A stretch of 64,000 bases of DNA, from assembly GCA_009760885.1 (NCBI GenBank), contig CM019719.1, forward strand, positions 31,932,084 through 31,996,083. The letters are read 5' to 3'. The stretch's first letter is position 1. The number at the start of each line of letters is the position of its first letter. Made by a program: the position numbers and the translations under genes. The notes under the pieces are model-generated. The model made no database searches and was not told where the DNA came from. It saw only the letters and a program-made list of their open reading frames with translations. This DNA is from Achatina immaculata. Taxonomy: Eukaryota; Mollusca; Gastropoda; Stylommatophora; Achatinidae. This document shows positions 35,441-46,179 of the stretch, one piece after another.

Positions 35441-35671
35441 CACACCTATACAAGACGTTGAGCTTGTCGATGTCTCCTTGCGAGAGCCCCACTCTCTGTC
35501 CCATGACAACACCATTTGGGAGGTCCTGTTTGGGGATCAGTGTAGGTTTATGGCGATCAATGGCGAAAGTGTTGTTGGAATAGTGCATAATTGAGCCATA
35601 ATCGTAGGGCATGGTCAGAAATACCTCATGGCTTTCAGACAGACTTCTTGTGCCGAAGTTTGTATGGTGTT
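35441..35671 (-). CDS. Astacin-MAM protease, exon 7: Met-turn and end of catalytic domain
   Basis: A 231-nt exon, acceptor TTACACAG, donor GTAAGG, phase 1 in and out. It begins EHHTNFGTRS, contains MPYDYGSIMHYSNNTFA with the Met-turn S-x-M-H-Y and its zinc-proximal Tyr, and ends GLSQGDIDKLNVLYRCG. The closing Y-x-C is the fourth conserved cysteine. Together exons 4 to 7 give about 200 residues, the usual length of an astacin domain. All expected motifs are intact. Confidence 0.95.
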
Positions 35672-35949
35672 CTGTGTAAGTAATGTCGGTAGATAATGTT
35701 AACATTGCGACTTTTATAAAGATAGTTCGAGAAAAAAAATAAGACCGTAGATTCCTCACGAAATACATACGGATTTGCCCCTTTATACATTACTGTTTAA
35801 TAAAATATAATCGCTTAGTATATTTTTTAAATACTATATTAGTCATACAGTATAAATGTTAATGTATTTATCACTTCAACACCTACGTGGCGTGATATAT
35901 TTGTCACTTAATATTGTGAAGAAAATATGGAAGCGGAAGAAAATAGATG

Positions 35950-36110
35950 GCATGTTATAGTACTCGGGGGGGGGGGGGGGAGGGGGTGTCCGTAACCATT
36001 TGGAGGGGGTAGAACTGAATGGAACTTTATCTGCAAAGGGTGAAGTATTGGGATGCCAGTTCCGTCTGACACTCTGCCCTTTATCACACAACTTCCACTC
36101 TGTTACAGGC
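35950..36110. other. Poly-G and low-complexity segment
   Basis: A G run of about 14 at 35967-35981 with flanking GA-rich sequence. No gene. Confidence 0.6.
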
Positions 36111-36129
36111 ATTCTACTTTGCTAATAGA

Positions 36130-36400
36130 AATATATTTCCGAGCCATTGAGGCTTGTTACTGCAGACAAGTCACGCCTCCATTATATTTTACTGCAGACA
36201 AGTCACGACTCCATTCCTCTCTGTTCCTGATCTTTTCCTGCCAATTGTCCGCTCCAAGAGCACATATATCTTCTTCTAGTTTGTCTCGCCTTCATCGTCT
36301 AGGTCTACATCCTGGTCTATTCATTTTCATCACTTCTATATCATATCTTTGTTTGTCTATCCTCCTCCATTCTATCTAAACGACTGCGCCAGATGAATCT
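36130..36400 (-). mobile_element. LINE 3' relic, family E copy 1
   Basis: Shares TACTGCAGACAAGwCACGhCTCCAT, CTTCTTCTAG-TTGTCTCGCC and CATCCTGGTCTATTC-type blocks with 53500-53725. Both read like antisense of a LINE C-terminus. Decayed. Confidence 0.55.
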
Positions 36401-36768
36401 GTTACTCTTCACAATGGCTCTTATAAGTGAAGAGTTAAACTATGTGAAGATTTCTTTTTTGCTATAGCAAAACGTAAATGAAAAACAAAATTGAAAATCT
36501 GTTATGTTTCACTTTAACCCACACTCTTAATACGGGAAATAATTACATACAAGCTACAAAATTACTCTCATTATCTTGCTCATTAATGAATACTGTTGGA
36601 AGATCCAAGCAGTCAGGAAGAAAAAAGCGAGAAGCATGAAGCAGCATCAAAACACTTTCTGGAGGTGGTAGGGGCGGCATGAGATGTAGCCTAAAAGGCA
36701 AGAGGGCAGCAGAACCAAAAACAAAATAGTTTTTGGAAACACTGATAGACTAAAATATGCACACCAAC

Positions 36769-36944
36769 CTCTCGGGATGTTTTCCCATACAACTTTGATG
36801 TACTCGTCCCTGTCCCATCTGCTCTGCTCGTGCCACAGACCCAGAGCGTGGAGAATCTCGTGTTGGATCGTCCCTAGGGCAAGGCAACCGCTTCCAAGAT
36901 ACAGATTCTGCTCGCCGCCCGTCCTACCCACAGGGCTGTAGCAG
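36769..36944 (-). CDS. Astacin-MAM protease, exon 6: zinc-binding active site
   Basis: A 176-nt exon, acceptor TTCTCTCAG, donor GTTGGT, phase 2 in and 1 out. It encodes GCYSPVGRTGGEQNLYL, then the signature HEILHALGLWHEQSRWDRD, then EYIKVVWENIPR. This is a perfect HExxHxxGxxHExxR astacin site: three zinc-binding His, the catalytic Glu, and the following Glu/Arg. Cysteines in RGC and SGC are the second and third conserved ones. No disruption is seen, so the enzyme should be catalytically competent. Known function: zinc endopeptidase of family M12A acting outside the cell or in the secretory pathway. Confidence 0.95.
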
Positions 36945-37250
36945 CTGAGAGAATAGACGGTCCACAAGTGTACACGTCACTTGGTCATGAATCACAAAAA
37001 GTCCAGAAATGATACAAGCGAAATAAAGATGAGGCACATTCCTGCATGAAACTTGGCGCTTGAGTAGGTAAGTAACTAGTGCAGTTGTCACTTAAGCCTT
37101 TCAAACCCTGCGCCAGAATCTTCTAAAACAAGTAGCTCATTAAAAGGTAAATGCCATTATTAATTACAGTGCGTATATCAAAAACGTATTGTATTCAGGT
37201 TAACTGACAACAGATTAATTTGCTCTTAAATACATTTTCCACAGCAATCA

Positions 37251-37600
37251 GAATACACAGGAGATGACAGAGTATTAGAATATATAGAAGATGACAGAGT
37301 ATTAGAATATATAGTAGATGGCAGAGTATTAGAATATATAGTAGATGGCAGAGTATTAGAATATATAGTAGATGGCAGAGTATTAGAATATATAATATTA
37401 GGCAGAGTATTAGAATATATAGTAGATGGCAGAGTATTAGAATATATAGTAGATGTCAGAGTATTAGAATATATAGAAGATGACAGAGTATTAGAATATA
37501 TAGTAGATGTCAGAGTATTAGAATATATAGTAGATGGCAGAGTATTAGAATATATAGAAGATGACAGAGTATTATAATATATAGTAGATGGCAGAGTAAC
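37251..37600 (+). repeat. 27-bp minisatellite in the exon 5-6 intron
   Basis: About 13 units of GCAGAGTATTAGAATATATA + GTAGATG, with variants GAAGATGAC, GTAGATGTC and one ATATTAGGC. Adjacent units 37310-37380 are identical, so turnover is recent. Confidence 0.95.
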
Positions 37601-37725
37601 GCGTGAAACGAAATGACAAAGGAAGATATAAACAAAAATGATTCTAACGAAATGTATAGACAGGTGATAAAGGAGGCTAAATTTTTGTTAATGTTACTGC
37701 TGATGGTGGTAGTGGTAAGACTAAC

Positions 37726-37849
37726 CCCCTTGCTGGCACGGCAAAACGAATATAATCCTTTTCGTTGGTTCTTCTTTTAAACTGGATACAGCTCACATTC
37801 TCGATTTGCAACATGGCCCCCTCCACCAGCGCCTGGCTGTCTGCGTCAG
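37726..37849 (-). CDS. Astacin-MAM protease, exon 5: N-terminal catalytic subdomain
   Basis: A 124-nt exon (41 codons plus 2 nt after completing the split Ala) with acceptor ATATCAG and donor GTTAGT. It encodes ADADSQALVEGAMLQIEN, then VSCIQF and DYIRF. The S-C-I-x-F segment holds the first of the four conserved astacin cysteines, and the following R-x-x-x-x-x-DYI is typical of the family. Entry phase 1 and exit phase 2 match exons 4 and 6. A (CTAT)n microsatellite starts about 30 bp upstream of the acceptor. Confidence 0.88.
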
Positions 37850-37877
37850 CTGATATGAGAAAACATTCGTGTCTTTT

Positions 37878-37991
<114 letters not shown>

Positions 37992-38029
37992 AATATTTAC
38001 TCCTTCATTCATGTAAGTACCTTTGATCA

Positions 38030-39165
38030 TGCATTCATTTATTTGCATGTCTCATGAGGAACTTTGCCTCCCTATCAGCACTCATGTAGGCCTCTCGGTT
38101 GTGAGCAAGATGGCCTGCTGCTGATGCATCCATTTGCAGATCATCAACGATGTCTTGTAGCCATCTTCGCCTTGGTCTTCCTTTCTTTTTCCCATGATGT
38201 ACCCTTCCAAGACGGTCTTCTCTAAATTATCATGACGTTTAATGTGTCTAAAATATTTAAGTTTTCTCTCTTTAATCCTCTTTACTAGCCAGCCTTCTTC
38301 ACTATTAAGTTCCTGTAGTATAGATATACCTATTCTTTTTTGTGTCCATGATATTTGAAGAACTCTTCTGTAGCATTTATATTCAAAGGCATTTATGCGT
38401 TTCTCAGCTGTTTTGTTAAGTGTCCAGGTCTCACAGGCATATATTGTGATGGGAAAGATGCATGCCCTTAAAGATCTTATTTTTGTGGTTCTGTCTGTTC
38501 CTCTCCACAGATTCTTTAGTTGTTTTACTTTCTGAAGAGCGATAGATGTCCTCCTTTTAATTTCTCTCATTGTATCTCCACTACTAGTTAATAGTGATCC
38601 AAGATATTCAAAACTCTTCACTTCTTCCAGTTTTTCCTCATTGATACATATTTCATTTGCCTTGTTTGTTTTGTCATTTGTCATCAATTTAGTTTTCTTC
38701 GCATTAAGATAAAGGTTTTGTTCTTCGCTGTTCTTACGGACTGACATAATTAGTTTTTCCATTCCTTTTTGTGTTGTGGACAGTAATACTGTGTCATCAG
38801 CATATCTAATCTCTGGTATTTCATAACCTCCAATTGTTACGCCATCGTAATATTCTTTGTCTACATCTTCTCAAACATTCCTCATTATATTTTTAGTATA
38901 CAAGTTAAATAAGTAAGGTGACAATATGCACCCTTGACAGACTCCTTGTTTTATGTCAAACCAAGTTGTTGTTTCACCATTTATTCTTACTGCTGCCTGT
39001 TGGTCTAGATACAGCAGTGATGTTAATTGTATCAAATGTGTTGGAAATCCCATTTTTTCCCATTATTTCCCAAAGTTTCTGGTGTTGTACACAATCAAAT
39101 GCCTTTGAGTAGTCTATAAAGGATAAATATAGATTCACATCAAACTCTCTGCATATATCTGCATA
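38030..39165 (-). mobile_element. LINE family B, longest copy in the window
   Basis: Minus strand: LLYLDQQAAVRINGETTTWF, KQGVCQGCILSPYLFNLYTKN, a YADD-equivalent region, then a 226-residue open frame (38082-38762) from SVRKNSEEQNLYLNAKKTKL through FEYLGSLLTSSGDTMREIKRR, YACETWTLNKTAEKRINAFE and IKERKLKYFRHIKRHDN. The frame shifts at the GRP end. Still 5'-truncated, no endonuclease. Tail ATGAATG-type at 38030. Confidence 0.9.
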
Positions 39166-39169
39166 TATA

Positions 39170-39417
39170 ATATTTGATCATATACACGATAACTTCACGA
39201 CCTTCAAGGAGTCTGCGTTATTTTTTAAAAATCACTTCCACTCACCCCCTACCTCCCCCAAACTATGTAAATGCACACACCCACGTTCACAGTTCCGTTT
39301 CTCAGCATATCACTTTGCTTCTCTTGACATATCCAACATTTTCGTACACGCTGTCAAAATCAAACAGTGAACGCTTAAACTCACGACCGCGCCAACGACC
39401 CATACTCCAGTACTTAC
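39170..39417. other. Intron between exon 4 and the LINE
   Basis: Short unique-looking stretch immediately downstream of the exon 4 donor; nothing recognised. Confidence 0.4.
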
Positions 39418-39493
39418 CTAAACTCTGATCAAAGATATAGGGCACAGATCTATTGTACCAGGTCTTATAATACTGAAATTCCGCGCTGCGTTT
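39418..39493 (-). CDS. Astacin-MAM protease, exon 4: processing site and N-terminus of mature enzyme
   Basis: A 76-nt exon, acceptor TTTCAG, donor GTAAGT, phase 0 in and phase 1 out. It begins KRSAEFQYYKTW and ends VPYIFDQSL. Joined to exon 3, the junction reads N-R-K-R-S, a dibasic/furin-like site just where astacins are cut to free the mature N-terminus. W...VPY.FD is the usual start of the astacin catalytic domain. It lies about 12 kb from exon 3, across an intron filled by LINE copies, a foldback element and a minisatellite. Confidence 0.85.
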
Positions 39494-39499
39494 CTGAAA

Positions 39500-40680
39500 T
39501 ACGGAAAACCGTTTTTGAAACATGATTTTGGAGGCTCTTCCGTAAATGTTATTTCAATTGTACATACATTTGGTAAAATGTTCATATTTTAATACGTGAA
39601 ACACCACTATAAACCTCGAGTTATAACCATAAGTTTGTTTTATGACTGGTGCATATTTAACGATTATAATTAGTGTTAGAATTTTTAGTTTTTTAAACTA
39701 TTATAACTAGAGCTTATAACAGTGGTTCTCAATCTTTTTTTTTCGAAAGGGTCAGGACCCCTGAAGCCAAGGATACCCTAGGCTTCCCGGCACATGGTAC
39801 TAAATTTGAAATCTTTACACATTTCCAGCATATTGCATACTCGAGGCTTCACTCCGCGGGGCCCCAAATGACCTTACACAGATCTCATTCTGGAAAGCAC
39901 AGTTTTAATGTAATTCTGACTCCTGAATTATAAACTTTATTAACTTAATACTTAACTTTATTACTTAACTTGCCTCGTGTATAGTTGTATACACTAATTA
40001 TTGTGTGGAATAAGGATTGTGAAAACTTATTTTTCCGGTATGTGGATGATGAAAAATTACTTTTACTTTCCATGAATGGTGAAGGTTGCTTTTCATTTAC
40101 ACGAGTTATCGTGCTTGTTTATCATCTATTTGGAAATTATGAGACATGGACACAAGGAAAAAAAATGTAATGGTTAGGAAATGGTTATATAACATATGGA
40201 AAAACAACGAAAGAACGAGGGGAAAAGAAATACGTTAGAACCAATGTTCCCTCTAAGTTGTGAGCATGTGCACGTGCACGTAAATGTAATAACACTAACT
40301 GATAAAAAAATAATTAATCTGCGCACAGAGTTGAAACAAGAAGAAGGCAATAGCATAGTTAAAAGTACCTGTTGGTGCAGTATTTAAGTTAATTGTTCAG
40401 TCCAATTAAAGTATAAAGAGGTTTCATATAAAATATCTCTGCTTTGTCAAAAAAAAGTTTTGCAAAAGTGAATGATTTGATAACTGCATAAACACAGTAA
40501 AAAAAACTGCTGTTATTAATCAGTGTGAATGCTCAGTCACCAATCAGTCTCTTTTTTTTTCTGAAAATAGCAGCCAAATATTCTGTACTACAAACTATAC
40601 AGCCACTTCATATAATGAAATGCATATCTGTTTCTAAAGTACGATAGCTGCTTGCAAATGATATAACTAAATAAATTCAG
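39500..40680. other. AT-rich intronic DNA with a possible hAT-like end
   Basis: ACAGTGGTTCTCAATCTTTT at 39719 matches hAT-like MITE termini, followed by CAGGACCCCTGAAGCC-type sequence; the other end was not found. The rest is unassigned. Confidence 0.4.
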
Positions 40681-41232
40681 TTACCTTGGAACAACAGTAA
40701 CAGCTGATAACAAGTTCACAAATGAAATAGAATCTCCAAAAGGTCAGGCAAAGGCAGCTTTTCTTGACATGAAGAAAATACTAACAAATAAGAAGATAGC
40801 CATAAAAGTGAGGAAAAGAGTATTACAGCGTTATATAGAGCCAGTATAGCTATATGGTTGTGAAACTTTGACAAACAACAAAAGTATAACAAAGAGTTTT
40901 GGCGAAAGGTGTAACAAACACCCTGAACAGACAGAAACAAAAAAAAAACAAAACAAACGAAGAGGTCTTCAAAGAAACTTCGTAACAACGAAAAACTAGT
41001 TAAAATGATAAGAAAAAGACAGTCAAAATTTCTTAGACATGTCATCAGAAGACAGAAATTGGAGAACCTAGTAATGACTGGAAAATTCAAGGGAAAAAGA
41101 AAAAAAAGAACACTAAGAGAAAGGTACCACACTAGACTGACCAAGTGGCATGGGGAAAAGGAAAGCATCTGAATTAGCCGGAAACATCAAGGACCGGACA
41201 AGATGGGGGTCCATGATGATACCCGGCACGGC

Positions 41233-41250
<18 letters not shown>
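40680..41250 (+). mobile_element. LINE family A relic with (AAT)n tail
   Basis: Plus-strand pieces: YLGTTVTADNKFTNEIES, KVRKRVLQRYIEPV, LYGCETLT, then frameshifts, a RRQKLENLVMTGKFKGKRKK end and GATACCCGGCACGGCTAATAATAATAA. Homologous to 2170-2740 but highly diverged. Confidence 0.75.
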
Positions 41251-41270
<20 letters not shown>

Positions 41271-41872
41271 TTTCTAAAGCTGTCAGAAGGGCTATAACAC
41301 ACACAAAGAAAAATTATCCTTAAATCATTTCGGCACTAAAGCGCTTCAGAATTAAACGCGCGTACATTTTGTCAGGTGTGAAACAAAAAATTGTAGAGTA
41401 TACAAAGCTTGCGCAGACTGATCATTGCAAATTAGAGGGATCAAGGTCGAAACATGCAAACATCTCAGAGCTTTTATGTCTCATAATGAGCATGCAACTA
41501 GGGTTTCTTGTGCAATGCAGAAGTTTTCCATATAGAGTAGGTAAGAAAAGCTGAAAATGAATAAATAGTAGTTAAAAAATGGATCCCAAAGCTAGAATAT
41601 TATGGGACATATTACATTTTGAACTAAATATTAACTCTTAACCTTATATGGGCCATTGAGACAGTTTAAAAAAAAAATTAAAATAAAAAATAAATAACTA
41701 TACCCACATGTTTTCGTTTGGATACGGAAGTTCGTAATACTAAAAATAGGCATGGCGTCATTTCCCAGTAAAACGTAGTCATGATTTTATGTTACAAAAA
41801 AATAATGTTCGTGGATCATGGATGTTTTTTGGTCGGTTAAGAATTAAGTACACTAGTTATATAACATGTCAA

Positions 41873-42350
41873 CATTCATTCATTCATTCTTTTGCATGTC
41901 CCTTGCGGAACTTTGCCTCCCAAACAGCACTCCTGTAGGCCTCTCGGTTGTGAGCAAGATGGCCTGCTGCTGCTGCATCCATTTCCAGATTATCAACGAT
42001 GTCTTGCAGCCATCTTCGTTTCGGTCTTCCTCTTTTTCTTTTTCCCATTATGTATCCTTCCAATACGGTCTTCTCTAAATTATCATGACGTTTAATGTGG
42101 CCAAAATATTTAAGTTTTCTCTCTTTAATCCTCTTTACTAGCCAGCCTTCTTCAATATTAAGCTCTTGTAGTATCGATATATTTGTTCTTTTTTGTGTCC
42201 ACGATATTTGGAGAACTCTTCTATAGCATTTACATTCAAAGGCATTTATGTGCTTCTCAGCTGTTTTGTTAAGTGTCCAGGTCTCACAGGCATATGTTGC
42301 GATTGGAAAGATGCATGCCCTTAAAAATCTTATTTTTGTGGTTCTGTCAA
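41873..42350 (-). mobile_element. LINE family B 3' copy
   Basis: Minus strand reads the T-Y-A-C-E-T-W to GRPKRRWLQDI region with close similarity to 7780-8225, and ends in ATGAATGAATG (41873-41890 on plus as CATTCATTCATTC). It stops abruptly at 42350 within the R-T-x-K-I-R region. Confidence 0.88.
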
Positions 42351-42587
42351 CAATGACGGGTAAAAAAATTAAAATATAGTTTATTACATAAGCCTGCGCA
42401 AGTTTTATGTAACCACAAACAGAAGAAAACTAAGTCTCTGGGACTAAACTTCCAACTCTTTGCTCGCCCTCCACAAACTTCATTACTGTGCCAAAGTTCT
42501 TCACCGAGTTCTTAGTTCATTTACAAAAAAAAAAACCGAAACACAGAAATGTTAATAATAAAACGCTAATTATGCAAGATCACACAG

Positions 42588-42590
42588 TTC

Positions 42591-42636
<46 letters not shown>

Positions 42637-42670
42637 GCAACAACAGCAGCAGCAGCAGCAGCAGCAGCGG
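42588..42670 (+). repeat. (CAA)n(CAG)n microsatellite
   Basis: About 27 trinucleotides. Would encode poly-Gln in one frame, but no gene context supports translation. Confidence 0.95.
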
Positions 42671-42699
42671 CAGCATTAATGCTTCAATCCTTAATCAGT

Positions 42700-44265
42700 A
42701 AATAACCAGCTGTTAGACGAACGACACTGGCTGTGATTAGAAAAAAAAAAATTGTGAGGACAGTAATTATAAAGTTGTTTTCTTTTGACTTGCATTAAAT
42801 TTCGTTTTGACACACAAACAGACTAAGAACATATATATGTATATTACTTTAATAAAAACTGATGAAATTTCATTATTGCTAGTGTAGGGGTGGGGGAACG
42901 GGACTCTGTGGCAGTAAGCTATGAGCATCAGTTTATCGTTCCGGTAATGTGGCTGTGAATCGCGATAAGTTCTGGGGGGTTTTTTTGGGGTCGGGGGGGG
43001 GGGGGGGTTCTCTTCTGACGGGAGAAAAAAAATATTAAAGCCAGCCCACATCACGTGGAGATTGTTAATAAGCAGGCGGCCTTTAACCTTTTGTCTCAAA
43101 ATTACTCTACCCCTTTCCTGGGTACTTGGAACGTGATTTTCTTGGTCTATGCCCTTGGAACTTTGAAGAGCAGGGTGTTGAGTGTTCTTTGCAGATGACG
43201 CGGTAAAGGTGCTGAAGGTCATGCATCGCATTTTATAGGAAGCGTGTTACTGCTTCTTGCAGACCTAGAATGAGGCTATAAAGAAGAGAAGCGCTACTTC
43301 TCTCAGAAAACTCCGCTGCCATGACGACCGTCGGCTGGCCAAGTTGAATCTGTTATTGGAGAGCACCAACAAAGTGGTAGGGTAGGGTCTTGACCAGTTC
43401 TGCTTCGCAGACTCTGGCAGTTGTGCCGTCACTCTTAGAGCACTGTAGTCTTAGCTCTTAACAGACTGACTTTTTATCTACGGTGTGATTGACAGTCTGA
43501 GAGTAAACAACGATCAAGAACTTCCTTCTAAACATGTGCACAAGTTCTGAAGAGAAAACGTGCGACAATGATCACAGAAGTGCTAAGATACGATATCACG
43601 GCCCTATGTGTAAAAAAAAAATGATTGTTATACTGGAATAAAACTACCAACTCGCTGCAAAATAATAATAATAATTAGCAAGACATTCTACGAGAAACGA
43701 ATCTGTAACAGATAAAATGACACGAACGTGCTGTTGACATAAAATATGAGCCAATAATTTCACATACGCAAGGGAAAGCAGATTTGTTTAATGAGAATCT
43801 ATGGCACTTCATGCAGTCATTTCTCCGTTATCTGTTAGCTCGCGTCGTTGTGTCTCGTACCATATTGGGGGTTTTTTTTTTCTTAAACTTCAACCTTATT
43901 CCGTCCCATTTTCAATTATTTTTTTTTCTTCGTTGTTTTATTGTGTCTTCAAACAATGCTCAATTAAAGAAAATGATCTACGAGATTTTCCATATATTTT
44001 ATGCGCGCAGTTAGTACATTATTTTATTGTGCTTAAGCATTTTTTCTAGTATTTGTTATTCTAAACAAAATAGAAAGTATTAAATTATGTGATAGCCCGG
44101 GGGTGGGGGGTGGTGCTCTAAAAAAAGGAGTAAACAAAAAATATACTATATTTACAAATAATGATTACTGAAAATGTGTAACTCAACAAAGTAATACACT
44201 CATAAGAAAACGAAAGCATGACATAACGCAGAATAATTAAGTTTGATCGTGGTAATAGCACTCAG
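42700..44265. other. Intronic DNA with repeat D copy 3
   Basis: Mostly unassigned. 43300-43450 resembles repeat D (GTCTTGACCAGTTCTGCTTC next to AGACTCTGG). A G run of about 14 lies near 42993-43007. Confidence 0.45.
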
Positions 44266-44269
44266 CAGC

Positions 44270-44455
44270 AGTCATTTGCATGTCCCTTGCGAAACTTTGC
44301 CTCCCTAACAGCTCTCCTGTAGACCTCTCGGTTGTAAGCAAGATACCCTGCAGCTGATGCGTCCATGCGCAAATCATCAACGATGTCTTGCAGCCATCTC
44401 CGCTTTGGTCTTCCTCTCTTTCTTTTTCCCATTATGTACCCTTCCAAGACATTTA
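44270..44455 (-). mobile_element. LINE family B short 3' fragment
   Basis: Minus: NVLEGYIMGKRKRGRPKRRW, LQDIVDDLRMDASAAGYLAY, then the CATGCAAATGACTGCTGCTGAG end. About 185 bp. Confidence 0.82.
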
Positions 44456-44607
44456 ATATCGTCGCCGTGCTAATAACCGCAGTACAATTTATCCTGTGCA
44501 CTCTTCCCAGGGAAGTTTCGCCTGTAATGCCCCTCTAACTTACTTTGTCCCTTTGGGGCACTCAACCAAGCTGAATCTGATCTTTTTTTTATGTTTTCCT
44601 CCAGTCT

Positions 44608-45290
44608 ACTTCGTTGTCGACCTGGTGCTCTAGACATCGTTGTCGACCTAGTGCTAAGGAACATCGTTGTCGACCTAGTGCTAAGGAACATCGTTGTCGA
44701 CCTGGTGCTCTAGACATCGTTGTCGACCTAGTGCTAAGGAACATCGTTGTCGACATAGTGCTAAGGAACATCGTTGTCGACCTAGTGCTAAGGAACACCG
44801 TTGTCGACCTAGTGCTAAGGAACATCGTTGTCGACCTGGTGCTCTAGATATCGTTGTCGATCTGGTGCTCTAGACATCGTTGTCGATCTAGTGCTCTAGA
44901 CATCGTTGTCGACATTGTACTCTAGACATCGTTGTCGTCCTGGTGCTCTAGACATCGTTGTCGACCTGGTGCTCTAGACATCGTTGTCGACATTGTACTC
45001 TAGACATCGTTGTCGACCTGATGCTCTAGACATCGTTGTCGACCTGGTGCTCTAGACACCGTTGTCGACCTGGTGCTCTAGACATCGTTGTCGACCTGGT
45101 GCTCTAGACATCGTTGTCGATCTGGTGCTCTAGACATCGTTGTCGACCTGGTGCTAAGGAACATCGTTGTCGACCTGGTGCTCTAGACATCGTTGTCGAC
45201 CTGGTGCTCTAGACATCGTTGTCGACCTGGTGCTCTAGACATCGTTGTCGACATTGTACTCTAGACATCGTTGTCGACCTGGTGCTCTTT
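44608..45290 (+). repeat. Minisatellite with interspersed 26- and 27-bp units
   Basis: About 25 units of TCGTTGTCGACCTGGTGCTC + TAGACA (26 bp) or TCGTTGTCGACCTAGTGCTA + AGGAACA (27 bp). The first third is mostly the 27-bp type, the rest mostly 26-bp, with one 27-bp-like unit returning near 45150. GTCGAC and TCTAGA palindromes recur every unit. Ends in poly-T. Open frames on both strands are repeat artefacts. Confidence 0.95.
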
Positions 45291-45469
45291 TTTTTCTTTT
45301 ATTTTTGTTTCTTCTAGCGTGGTTTTCATTATTGTATTATGCCTCTGTGTATGAGTGAAATGTTGGTTCCTGTGTTTTTTTTTCATTATTTCTCAGTTTT
45401 AAGACAAGATATAATAAACAGGCAGAAGTATTTTTAAATGTAATGGCAAAAGTATTATTATTTTAGAAC

Positions 45470-45600
45470 ATTGATCAATGACATGATGAATACAGTGGTT
45501 GGAGATACAGTGAATGCCATGAGTCCAGTGAATGTCATGATGAATACAGTGAATGTCAATGATGAGTACGATGAAAGCCATGATGAATAAATAGTCAATA
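45470..45600 (+). repeat. Degenerate AGTGAATGyCATGATGAATAC tandem
   Basis: Five or six imperfect units; low-order decay. Confidence 0.6.
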
Positions 45601-45860
45601 AATATTATAAATAATGAAAGATACATGTGCATAACGTAAAAATTTTTTTTTTATACACAGACATGAAAAATAACGTATACAATTATGATAGTTTTACATA
45701 AAAAAAGAAAAAAAAACATATTTCACTGAAGCAATGGACATTTAACCCTTTCACCCCGAAACAATAGTGACAATACTGATACATCTTTTTCAACCAATGG
45801 AAATCAATGCTATATTTTTTGGCAGTCTAAATAAAATAAAAGGAAGCATACATCAGTGAA

Positions 45861-46114
45861 ATGCGATGGCCAGAAGCAGGGAAAAGAGCGGCAGGAAACA
45901 GTAAGTTAATAATACATTCAGGCAGAGAACAAATCCTTCAAGAGTGTCCAAACTATGCAGACCTGAGTCGCGAGACATGGCCAGAGAACACAAGCTTGGG
46001 GCAAAAGCTGTGGGACTCCTGTCAGGATCTGGAGAGGACTGCGGTCTTTGCCATGTCGACAGGGATCAAGATCTGATGTGACCAGCAGCCTCGAACGTAG
46101 AAGAAGAAGAAGAA

Positions 46115-46115
<1 letters not shown>
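45861..46115 (+). mobile_element. LINE 3' end with (GAA)n tail
   Basis: Encodes IIHSGREQILQECPNYADLS, RETWPENTSLGQKLW and DLERTAVFAMSTGIKI then stop, followed by CGAACGTAGAAGAAGAAGAA. This C-terminal pattern (Q-x-C-P-x-x-x-x-L-R-x-x-x-W-P ... T-G-x-x-I) is the end of a LINE ORF2, possibly with an RNase H domain upstream. (GAT)n and (GAA)n follow to 46175. Confidence 0.7.
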
Positions 46116-46145
<30 letters not shown>

Positions 46146-46179
46146 GTGGTGATGAAGAAGAAGAAGAAGAAGAAGATTT

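Noticed and set aside
42488..42679. Poly-Gln protein
   Set aside because: Only the (CAA)n(CAG)n microsatellite supports it; no exon context.
44470..44847. Open frames on both strands with 9-residue repeats
   Set aside because: Products of the 26/27-bp minisatellite; both strands are equally open, as expected for a stop-free repeat.
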